A stretch of 64,000 nt of DNA from Rhodotorula mucilaginosa (lineage: Eukaryota > Basidiomycota > Microbotryomycetes > Sporidiobolales > Sporidiobolaceae), in NCBI GenBank assembly GCA_034406715.1, contig CP137869.1, positions 186,001 to 250,000 on the forward strand, read 5' to 3'. Position numbers and translations under genes: made by a program. The notes under the pieces are model-generated. The model saw only the letters and a program-made list of their open reading frames with translations. It ran no database searches and was not told where the DNA came from. This document shows positions 22,901-32,039 of the stretch, one piece after another (the stretch's first letter is position 1; each line of letters opens with the position of its first letter).

Positions 22901-23919
22901 GAGTCGTGGCCGGCCGCAAACAGGTTCAGGCGCGGGTGCGCCGTCAGGACCCAGAAGCGGTCGTTCTCGCGGCGGAAAGTCTGGACAGCCGTTCGCTTCG
23001 TCATGTCCCAGACGCGGATCGTCTTGTCCTCCGAGTCGGAGATGATCAACTCGTGCTTCGGGTGGAACAGGACCTGCGAGACGTTGTTAAAGTGTCCGCG
23101 GCAGGTGTCGACCTCCCAGGCTTTCGTCTCGGACATGCGCCAGAGTTTGATCTGCCGGTCGTCGCCGCACGAGACGATCAACGGCAGGGTCGGGTGGAAC
23201 GTGGCCCAGTTGACGCCGCGGTCGTGCCCCTCGAGGACGTACTTGACGACGGCGTCCGTGTTGCCAAACAAGTCGGCCTGGCCGGCGTTGGCGCGCTGGA
23301 TCTGCTCCTCGAACGAGAGCGGCGCGGCCGTCGTCGACTTCTTGCGCAGGCCTGCCAGGGTTCGCGTTTCAGTTCCATTCGTTGACCCCAAATCAGGCTC
23401 AAAGGAGGCGGACTCACCCGAGATGTCCCATACGCGTACGGTCTGGTCCATCGAGGCCGAGACGACATAGTCCTCCTTGGGGTGGAACTGGGCCGACATG
23501 ATGTAGTGGTTGTGGCCGGTGAGGATGGCGATGCAGGTGCGCGACTGCCAGTTCCAGATGCGGATGGTCTGGTCGTCCGAGGCCGAGATGATCCAGGGCT
23601 GCTCCGGGTGGAAGTAGACGGTGCGGACATAGTCGAGGTGGCCGTGCAGGGTGAACAGGCAGCGGCGCGACTTGTAGTTCCAGACCTTGATCTTGTAGTC
23701 GTCTCCGCCCGAGCAGAACAGGGGTTGGGTCGGGTGGAAGTCGATGCCGCGGACGGGGCCGTCGTGCTCCTCGAAGCGGTCGACGAGGACGCCCATCTGG
23801 AAGTTCCACAGCTGGATCGAGCCCGAGTGGAGGGACGCGGCGAGCAGGGTGAGGCGCGGGTGGAACGCGATCCCCTTGACGCGGTTCGACCGCGACTCGA
23901 ACTTTGTGAGCATCTGCAT
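19959..23919 (-). CDS. COP1: coatomer subunit alpha (alpha-COP)
   Basis: Three exons: 23919-23418, 23351-21910, 21788-19959. They give 1257 residues. The N-terminus is [20 protein letters not shown], then six or seven WD40 repeats with the expected spacing ([75 protein letters not shown]). The middle has the coatomer WD-associated region and [13 protein letters not shown]. The C-terminus is the alpha-COP domain ending [17 protein letters not shown]. The protein is part of the COPI coat: it binds KKxx cargo tails and drives Golgi-to-ER retrograde transport. An acidic Gly/Ala-rich linker (about residues 860-940) separates the halves. It shares a 300-bp divergent upstream region with RPB10. Confidence 0.97.
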
Positions 23920-24219
23920 CGCGGGCGGTTACGAGTCGAGTCGGGGTCGTGGGACGTGTCTTCGGAGGAGGAGCGGGGGGAGGGCGAAGTCTCTGGACGC
24001 TGAGGAAGTGCGCGATCAAGCGGGAGGGGCAGGCGGGATCACTCGGATTACTGTAAGGCAAGCCACGGCAGCCCGTCCGCTGGCGTTGCGTTGGAGGAGT
24101 CAGCGAGCGAGTCGGCGGGTGGAGCAGGCGAGCAAAGTCGCGTCTCTGCTTCCGCGTCAACCGCGAGCCACACGCTCTCTCTACAACACTCTGCCACTCT
24201 TGCAGCTCGTACCGGCGCC

Positions 24220-24752
24220 ATGATCGTCCCAGTCCGGTGCTTCTCTTGTACGGCTCACTGCCTCTCTCGCCCCTTGAAACGACTCACAGCTGACACTGCC
24301 CATCCCCTCGCAGGTGGCAAGGTCGTCGGTGACCGCTGGACCGCCTACCTCCAGCTCCTCGAGGCAGGGCACAACGAAGGGTGAGCACACACCCTACACC
24401 CTCGGTCTTGTCTTGTTACCCCCGCCCGATAGCTGACCAGGTCACCCACGCGCGCGCGCAGAGAGGCCCTCGACGGATTGAACCTCAAGCGCTACTGCTG
24501 CAGGCGAATGATCCTCACCCACGTAGACCTCATCGAAAAGCTCCTCCACTGTCAGTACACACCTTGCCTCTGTCCTTGGACCGAGACCTGACTGCTGACT
24601 GTGAACCCGGACCGCCGATTCGCCGACTCGCACAGACAACCGTGAGTTCCCCTCCCATGCTCGCCTAATCTAGTCCTGCGTGTTGCTGACCTCAGAGTGT
24701 TCTACCCCTTACAGCCATGGAGCGAAACCAGGCGCTCGGCGGCGGACGGTGA
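24220..24752 (+). CDS. RPB10: RNA polymerase subunit Rpb10 (ABC10-beta)
   Basis: Five exons: 24220-24247, 24314-24380, 24462-24550, 24636-24641, 24715-24752. They give 75 residues, close to the usual 65-75. It opens [16 protein letters not shown] and continues [20 protein letters not shown]. The zinc site is the CxxC near the start and the CC pair, the invariant Rpb10 arrangement. The protein is a shared small subunit of RNA polymerases I, II and III. Exon 4 is a 6-nt microexon (ACAACC) that completes Tyr, gives Asn and begins Pro of LLHYNPME; without it the conserved YNP is lost. The tail [10 protein letters not shown] is longer than in yeast. Confidence 0.95.
24636..24641 (+). other. RPB10: 6-nt microexon of RPB10
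   Basis: ACAACC lies between CGCACAG and GTGAGT, with flanking introns of 85 and 73 nt. It supplies the conserved Tyr-Asn-Pro near the C-terminus. Confidence 0.83.
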
Positions 24753-24924
24753 TCCCCACTCTGACCCTCTCTCTTTTCTCTTTCTGCGCGCGGCTACGCC
24801 TCGCCACCCCTTTTCCTGCCACCAGTCTGTAACAACATTGTCGTGCAATTTCTTCTTCTTCTTCGTCCTCCCAGTCCAGTCTTTCACGACCACCTGTCTA
24901 AAAGAAGGACCCGCCCGCCTGACC

Positions 24925-25944
24925 CTACGCAAGCGGGATATCGGCCCCTCCCCGGTCCTTGCTCTCCCGATACCCATCCGCCAAAGTCCCATAGACCCGC
25001 CTCACCTCGTCCCACATCTCGACCAGCTCGCCTCGTCCCGCATCAGAAGCCGGGATCATGGCGAGCAGCTCGGCGCACGAGTAGGAAGAGAAAAAGGCGT
25101 TGTGGGCGCGGTACAACGGGCGCGAGGAGAGGTCGGAAGCGGTTTCGTGCGCGCAGGTTGAGGGGACTCGGAATCTGTTTGCCCGCCATTTCGTGTACGA
25201 GTAAGGGGATCAGAAACAAACTGCGGGAAGAATCGCTCCGAGAGAGAGAAGGAGAGAGAGAGAGAGAGAACGAACACTTCTTCGAGGATCCGGATGTCGT
25301 GCGGGATCGAAAAGGCGTCGCGCGTGTCCTCGTACGTAAAGAGGTAGAAGAAATTGTCCCACCCGCCCCAAGTGATTCCCGAGAGGCCTGTTTTTCCGGC
25401 AGGGTAAGCCTGTGTCAGCTTCATGGCGGAAAGGGAAACCCCCCGAATCCGAAAAGCCGGGTCGCGGATCTCAAAACAAAAGCTGTCCTCCGTAGGACAT
25501 AGGTTGAAGACAAGACTCACATAGAGAGCAAGGTTCATGTGTGGCGAAAAACACCGTATCCTTCGCGTCCGGCCTCCCTTCGGATTTCGGCATCCCATAA
25601 AACTGCTGGATCGTCTGAATCTCGCCGTGCAGCAATGGACTCGCCGTCTCGGTGTTCGTCCCGACCGTCACTTCTCTCAACAATCCACCCGATTCTGCGG
25701 CGGGGGGTTGTTTCTTGTCAAAGATGGCGGCGCCGAAGACTTTGGCGCCCGAGTCGACGCCGACTTGAGTGAGGGGGACGATGCGTTCCAGGGTTGTCGT
25801 GAGGAAGGTGCGGAGCAGGGTGGAAGGGGAGTGACCGCCCGAGAGGGAGACGGGGTCGCGTTTGTACGAGGCGTCGTCGTTGCTGTTGTTAGGCGGCTGC
25901 TGTTCTCGAGGTGAGACGGTCACTGCGTCCTTATCGATAGCCAT
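24925..25944 (-). CDS. CMP/dCMP-deaminase-fold zinc protein
   Basis: Three exons: 25944-25521, 25387-25276, 25174-24925. They give 261 residues. The deaminase zinc motifs are complete: HGEIQTIQQF (His ligand and catalytic Glu) and HEPCSLCLSG (PCxxC). Between them is GVDSGAKVFGAAIF. The C-terminal half (WGGWDNFFYLFTYEDTRDAF, DIRILEEVF, then SRPLYRAHNAFFSSYS) matches a fungal group usually annotated only as cytidine/deoxycytidylate deaminase-like. The substrate (free nucleotide, guanine or tRNA) cannot be told from sequence. Intron 2 joins GT|A to make EEVFRVPS. Its donor is GTTCGT, followed by a (CT)n run, and it is the only phase that joins the two conserved parts. Convergent with RPB10. Confidence 0.83.
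25246..25271. repeat. (GA)n microsatellite inside a deaminase intron
   Basis: Purine run AGAGAGAGAA then GAGAGAGAGAGAGAGA on the plus strand. It reads as (CT)n on the coding strand directly after the 5' splice site of intron 2. Confidence 0.8.
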
Positions 25945-26762
25945 GATGATCTCGTGTTGCGGAGCTGGATGAACGCCGGTCGGAGCGCGTTTGCGTCAGA
26001 GGCGAGTTGCCGTGAAGCTTCCCAGCTGGAGCGAGTCGTCGGTAGACAAGGATCTGATTGGTTCTTGAGGTCGGCCGGCGATAGTGATGAGAAGGAACTC
26101 CGACGCAATCCGCTCCGAGCGGGGGAGGCGGAGATAAACTGTTGCTGCCTGTACATACTTGACTTCTTTGTGTTCGCCACATGATAAGCTCTTCGGTGAT
26201 CAACTGCGTAGCGTCCTAAAATGAGTATATACATACGAGGCGCACCGGGGATGCGGGTGGACACTGCAGCTTTTTCACGTGCTCGGCTTCGCTCGCGCGC
26301 GCGCGGTCGAAGCGGGCGACGAGCCCTTTTGGAGGACTAGATACAGTGCGGGACCTCTCTGTTCGTTGAGTATGAGGCCCTGCTCCGTCAGGTGTCAGCG
26401 CACGACGTATTGAGAGGCAGGGCGATCTGCATGCTTGTAACAGCGCTCCCGTCCCGCCCAGAGCAAGCTCGAGCTCGAAGACCGGTTGCCTCCGCTTTGG
26501 TCCTTCCATCGCTTCACGCGAGACCCCGTATCAGGCTTCATCTCCTTGATACACAGTCACCTGTTCCAGCTACAGGCCCCTTTGATCGCTACGGGTAGAC
26601 GGACAGAGGCCAAGTCCGGCTGCCGGGCAAGGGGATCCTGCGAGCTTCGGGACGTCCGCGGACCGGCTCTGAGCGGTCTATGAAAGCGTCGCTCACGGAC
26701 AGGCGGTCCTCTTCTTCGCTTATCTACCTCTCCTTGCTCTTGCTAGCTCGCAAAGAGTCGAC
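25945..26762. other. intergenic region, no gene seen
   Basis: About 820 bp with scattered short frames on both strands and no family resemblance. It contains the deaminase promoter. Confidence 0.45.
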
Positions 26763-27882
26763 ATGTCTGCTCATCAGTCCCATATGAAGATTCCCCCGGC
26801 GTACTTTAAGCGGTCCGTGCCGCCCGGGCAGTTTTCGGGGCTCGCTTCGGACGCAGCTTCAAATGGAACAATCCTGAGGAGGAGGCGCTCGGCTCCGGTG
26901 CCTGGATGGAACAACACGAGGAATCACTGTAGTCGAAGCGGGACGAGTACTTCTCGGCGCTCGATCATCTCTTGGAAGAGCTTCAGAAGCGGGTACGTAC
27001 ACTGACGCTGACTGCGAAGAATGTGGCAGTAGACTGACCCTACATTCATCAGGGTAATGACGGCACGCTCCTTGTGTACAGGCAGTGCTGCGAGGTAATC
27101 CGTAACACCTTGAACTCCTGGCGCGTACAAGTTGAGAACATCCCACGCTGGAAAGCCACAAGACGACCGTCGGAACAAATCAGGGAGCACGGCTTCAGGA
27201 AGCACCTCCCTGCCGACCTAAAGAACGCCGATGAGCCCACAATAATGCGTGCTTGGGTCAAGCATAAGAGAAACGAGAACGACAAGCGCGAACAGACCTA
27301 CTATCGCAACGCCAATGACGGATTACAGTATCTTGTACGCGTCTTGCGCGAACCGTTTGTGGACAAAGACCACCCGGTATGTCTCTGGCTTTCCGTGTTG
27401 ATCTGTGACCATAGGATGAAGCTCATGTTGTGTCCCTAGGATAACAGTCCCGCACCTTCCGAATGCCCTCCGTCGAAGAGCAAAGAGATGTATGTAGCCT
27501 GTCACTGCACTGCAGCTGAGAAGTTGACACTCTTGCGTACGTGCTGGTAAGCAGGCTCAGATGCGCTTCATCCCACTCTGCCGGGGACGTTCCGCTGCTC
27601 GTGGTGGCTACTCCGGTCAAGAGCAGAGGAGTGACCGAATTGAAGCTCCAGGAATGGAGGGATTCGATCGCAACAAAGGGCAGCGCGCCCGTGACAAGCG
27701 CACGCAACAGATGCAAAGCTCGCATGAAACGAGGCGAGGGCAGCTGAGAAGGCAACACCGGGCCGTTAAACACGGACTCCAAGAAATATGTGAACGCACT
27801 CATGGACTGTCTCTAGCTCCAACAGCAGGGACTTCTGGACCTACACGGGATGGAGGTCGACGGGATGGATGTTACACGGTGA
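26763..27882 (+). pseudogene. decayed unknown gene with intact splice sites
   Basis: Protein-like pieces joined by good introns run across this region. The pieces are roughly 26840-26992, 27053-27376, 27440-27489 and 27555-27882, with introns bounded GTACGT...CAG, GTATGT...TAG and GTATGT...CAG and matching phase. Readable parts include WNNPEEEALGSGAWMEQHEE, DEYFSALDHLLEELQKR, YRQCCEVIRNTLNSW and ENIPRWKATRRPSEQI. The joined frame is broken by TAG at 26930-26932, TGA at 27745-27747 and TAG at 27814-27816. The likely N-terminus (MSAHQSHMKIPPAYFKRSVP at 26763) is in another frame. Each stop is one C-to-T change from Gln or Arg. I do not recognise the family. A living gene with a different exon structure cannot be excluded. 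Confidence 0.5.
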
Positions 27883-28267
27883 TTGCCGACGTGTGCTCGA
27901 GGTGGAACTCCATTTCATGCTGCAACCACGTGTACAAGTATAGCACTGGCAAGATCACGGCTTCAGATGCTTCATACTCCTCTCAACGGGTACTCCTCCG
28001 AGCTGGCCATCTGCGACTGCAAAGCTTTGCAATCTCACACTTTTGAGTTCCCGTTCATACGGCTTGTCTGCCTCCGACGGCGTTTTATTCCGACAAGGAC
28101 CCTTTCAAAGCGCAAGGCTCCACAATGATATGTGGCGCAGTGAGCTCGTCGCTGGACCGGCAAGGGGAGAGAATGTTGATGCAGCATGGGTACAAGACGA
28201 GATACAAACGTTCTCCGCGAGAGGGCTCGACAGGAGGAGCTGAAGTATGTACCACAAGACAAGCGAC
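27883..28267. other. intergenic region, no gene seen
   Basis: 385 bp between the decayed gene and the RBG1 stop. No supported feature. Confidence 0.45.
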
Positions 28268-30436
28268 TTAGATCCGCTTGATGAGTTGAACGACTGCAAG
28301 TCCGGGCAAACGAGCCGAATCAGTAAAGCGAGCTCTTTTCCGCGGCACGAACAGGCACGTAAACTCACCATCCTCGTCCTGCAGCTCGTGCGCCAGACCG
28401 ACTTTCTGTCCTCGGTTGTGCTTGGCGCTCGTACCCCACACGATGGCGTACTTGAGCTGGTCGGCGATGGACCTGCGGGCGGCGGCGGCGGAGAGCGGAA
28501 TGAAGATCAGCACATGCTTCCCTCCCGTCTATATACCCCGCCTCGGAACCTACTTGTGCAGCGCGGCACAGAAATCTTCGACCGTGCAGTGTCCCCGTTT
28601 GAGCACAACCGGCGCCGTGTAATCGGGAACCTTGACGCCACGCGGCTTGGTGTAGATCCGGACCAGGTCGAGCTTGGCCCACATGTTCTTGGTGCGCCAA
28701 AATTCAAGATCAGTTCGATGAGCCGAAACAGCGAGACGAGTTCTACACTGCGCCACTCACGTCGATCAGCTCGTCAATGTTGAGCCACTCCTTGACGGAG
28801 ATGGGGACCGAGTCGGGGATACGGTACAAGAGGTCGAGCTCCTCGATCGAGATCGCATCTGCGTCGGAGCATCTTGTCATCAGCTTGAGACTCAGAGGCT
28901 CAGCACGCTGTGTACGTTGGCCACGCACCGATCTTGTTCAAGACGTAGAGCTGTCGCGGGCAAGACAGACTCGTCAGCACGCATTCACAGTACAGTCGCA
29001 AGCTCCCGTAATAGGGAAGAGGAGACTGCAACGCACGCAAGGAATGTAGACCCGTCCACCCTCGATGACGTCGATAAACTCGTCCAGAGACGGGTCGCAC
29101 CGGATGTGCACATCCGCGTTCGCCATCCTGTACTCTCCCATGACGGCCTTGATCTCCTCGTGCGAGATCTTGGTCAGCGGGACCGTCGTCGAGATGGCGA
29201 TACCGCCCTTGTCCTTCTTCTTGACCGAAATGTTGGGCGGCGTCTTGTTCAACCGGATCCCGAACCCTTCGAGTTCGTTCTCGATGACGGCTTTGTCGCC
29301 GAGCGGCTTGAGCACGTCCAAGACAATGCAGATCAGGTTGCAAGTACGGGCGACTGCATGTCAGGCGAAAATGTCAACGTCCGGGTTGTCACGTTAGTTG
29401 ACGTTTCAAGCGGGCTCGACGTACCGGCAATGACCTGTCGACCTCGACCCTTTCCGTCCTTGGCACCCTCAATAATTCCGGGCAAGTCGAGAATCTGGAT
29501 CGGTGCTCCGTGCACAGTCAAAGTACCGGGCACACTGTCAAAAGCGTTCGGCGCGCGACGTCAGCTTCCGTAAAATTCCCAGCGCGAGCTCCGGGTATGC
29601 CGCGCGACATACGTAGTAAGAGTCGCTGTGCAGAGTGAGAAGTGGGTCAGCTCGCGCCAGAAAAGCAGCAAGTCGACTCGACAAACGCACTGAACTCGTA
29701 CGCCGCCGCCACCGACTCGGTGCCGGTCAAGCCACTCATCAAACTCGATTTTCCGACGGAGGGGAATCCTCTGCAAAGGGTCGACTGTGTCAGCCGAGTA
29801 CTGTGCTCGCGAGAGGAAGGACTAGATGCGCACATGAATCCGATACTCGCGATACCTCTGGAGCGATGACGCAAAGCAAGAGGAGGTCAGCCGGGGCGAG
29901 TCGGGAGAAGAGCGTTCGCTCGCGGAGCACGCCGTTCTTTGAGCGGAGGTGGTGATAGACTCACGTCCTTGCCACGTCGAAACCGAGTCCGCCGCCTCCG
30001 CCGCCCGAGGTCGGGGTCAAGAGTTCTCGCTTGAGTTTCGCAAGCTTGGCCTTCAGCTGACCCAAGTGGTACGACGTCGCCTGTGTTCGATTGACGGGTA
30101 CAAGTCAGCTTGCTGGGCCGATGCGTGTAGTCTTGAGATGAGCCGGCGGTGGACTCGCCTTGTTCTTCTGGGTGTGAGCCTGATGGGCGAAAGAGCACGG
30201 GTGTCAGCATCGGAGCCGTTCACTTACATAGAGGAGCCCTGTGCTGCGCCACGACGGCACAGACAGGACGCCATGCAAGCTAGCGACGCGAGCGGCTTAC
30301 CATCCTGCGAGAGCAGATTTTTTTCCGACGAGGTCATCAAAGCAGAACGAGGTCAGCAGTCGTACATGCTGGAGACCGCCGGGCAGTGCACGCACTCATT
30401 TTCAATCTCCTTGATCTTGTCGACGATCGTACTCAT
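28268..30436 (-). CDS. RBG1: ribosome-interacting GTPase Rbg1/DRG1
   Basis: Fourteen exons, 5' to 3': 30436-30396, 30304-30301, 30179-30159, 30080-29965, 29857-29834, 29770-29691, 29625-29613, 29534-29425, 29353-29037, 28950-28929, 28858-28761, 28687-28554, 28472-28369, 28293-28268. They sum to 369 codons plus stop, the same length as yeast Rbg1. Motifs: coiled start [21 protein letters not shown]1 [10 protein letters not shown]3 [23 protein letters not shown]-specific [21 protein letters not shown]4 NKID, and a C-terminal TGS domain ([20 protein letters not shown] ... HELQDED). The protein binds translating ribosomes with a DFRP partner. Five exons are 24 nt or shorter, one of them 4 nt. The intron after exon 3 is GC-AG. 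Confidence 0.95.
30301..30304 (-). other. RBG1: 4-nt microexon of RBG1
   Basis: On the minus strand, CGCAG|GATG|GTAAGC. With flanking exons it makes GA+G ATG, i.e. Glu-Met of [16 protein letters not shown], a segment conserved in DRG1 proteins. Skipping it shifts the frame. Confidence 0.82.
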
Positions 30437-30722
30437 GTCGGGCGGTCCTCTATAGAGTCGAGTTGCGGTTTGAGTTGCTTTGCGGTGAAGAGGGACGAGT
30501 GGGCCGTGCGGTCAAGTGCTCCTTCGACGGCTGGATTCGAGCGAGCGCGACGGCTTTTGCGAGTCTTTGGAAGGTTCGCGGGGACTCTACGCAAGAGTGA
30601 GGTGCGATGACGGCCGAGGACGCAAAGCGGTGCAGCTCGAGACAAGTCTGGCAGATTACAAATTCGACCATTTCCCCGTATTAGCAGAGATTACAATATT
30701 CTCGAATTGCGATCAAGTGCCT

Positions 30723-31738
30723 CTACACTGCACCAGATCCTCCGGACTGGTCAGGTTCGACTGACGCAAACATGGCCAACTCGGGCAGCACCCCCTTCCG
30801 GAGCTGAGCCGCATCAATCTCGCTCGGCATGTCTTCCTCGCTGAACCAGATCCGGCGTAACCGACACGTCGCATGAACTTCGACTCCCGTCACTGCCTTC
30901 AAAACACGTGGAGGGTCGGGGAAGTCGGAGAGGAGACGGGCGAGCGGGAGCGAGATGGTCGTCCAGGCTGTCAGGAGTGGAGTGGTGGTCGTCGGCGCGG
31001 ATGAGGGGAATCGCAGTGGGAGATGCAGTAAGGTCGGCGTGTCGGGCGTTGCCGGATGCAGCTTGGCTTCCGTCTACGGGTAAGGGCAAGTCAGTGCCTG
31101 CCCTTGCTTGCACCGCAGGATTGGAAAGGCTTGATGAGGGCGAAACAGCAACCAGTACAAAGGACTCACCTGCCAAGTCGACGCGCGCACGACGTGCATC
31201 TCGTCCTGATCATCGACGACTGCCACATCGATAAACATGGGTTGGTGTAGATCCTTGAGCTGCAAGTGCAGGACCGGCAACTCGACGCCGAGTCCGTCTT
31301 CCCTCCATTTGCCCTTGTGCAGCGAGCCCCACTTGACGCTGGTCGTCCGGCAATCCGGAGCCTGCAGATGCAAGACTCGATCCCTCAAATCTTTGAGCGG
31401 TGTCGAGCCCGTCGGTTCTGCCGGAAATTGGCGCTGCTTGGCGAGACTAGCGACGCGGGTGGCGAGATCCTGAGGTCCGGAAGGTTGCCAAGCGACGAGG
31501 GTCTCTTTCCCGTCCGTCGAGTCTTCGAGCAGCGAGATGAAGCTCTCGGGAGTGTTTGGAGCAGTTGCTGTCGTAGCCAGGAGCAGCGGATCGGACGACG
31601 TGGACGAGAAGAGCGAGACGAGAGGAGGCTGCCGGCGAATTGGAGCGGTGTCGAAGTTCAGCACATCGGAACAGGGTGGCGGTTCGAGCGCACAGATGCG
31701 CACGACTAGCTTACGGCAGTAATGTGATCGAGCAGCAT
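30723..31738 (-). CDS. CFA20-domain protein
   Basis: Three exons: 31738-31715, 31628-31170, 31073-30723. They give 277 residues. The start MLLDHITA joins PPLVSLFSSTSSDP. The CFA20 (DUF667) features are LHLQLKDLHQPMFIDVAVVD, a strand-rich middle, LLTAWTTISLPLARLL and the hallmark CRLRRIWFSEED near residue 240. The founding members (CFAP20/BUG22) are axonemal, but non-flagellated Dikarya carry divergent CFA20 proteins of unknown role. Relative to CFAP20 this one has an insertion (SLLEDSTDGKETLVAWQPSG and beyond) between the first strands, so it is not a plain orthologue. The first exon is 24 nt, and its choice depends on the only ATG that gives a clean splice. Confidence 0.75.
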
Positions 31739-32039
31739 CGTCCGGCGTTTCTTTGGCAGTCGACCGGGTGAGGCGAGAGAGGTCAAGAACGACGACGGCG
31801 CTGCTTGCCTCTCGACTATCTCGCCGCATCGCTCAAATTGCTGTGGAAGTTGCGTGCAACAGCTGCTGGGATCCTTATACGACGCTCTCCTTGCTTCCAG
31901 CTCTGCTCGGACGCGACACTGTGTCGTCTCGCCTCGCCAAAATCTTCATCGTCATCGTCCACATCGCTTGATTCTCAGACCCTAGCGCTCAGCCTATACA
32001 CGCCGAGCCCCGCCTACTACACACATCTCCTGCGCTTCG
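31739..32039. promoter_or_regulatory. shared upstream region of the CFA20 gene and F-box-like gene A
   Basis: 301 bp between divergent starts. No specific site recognised. Confidence 0.4.
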
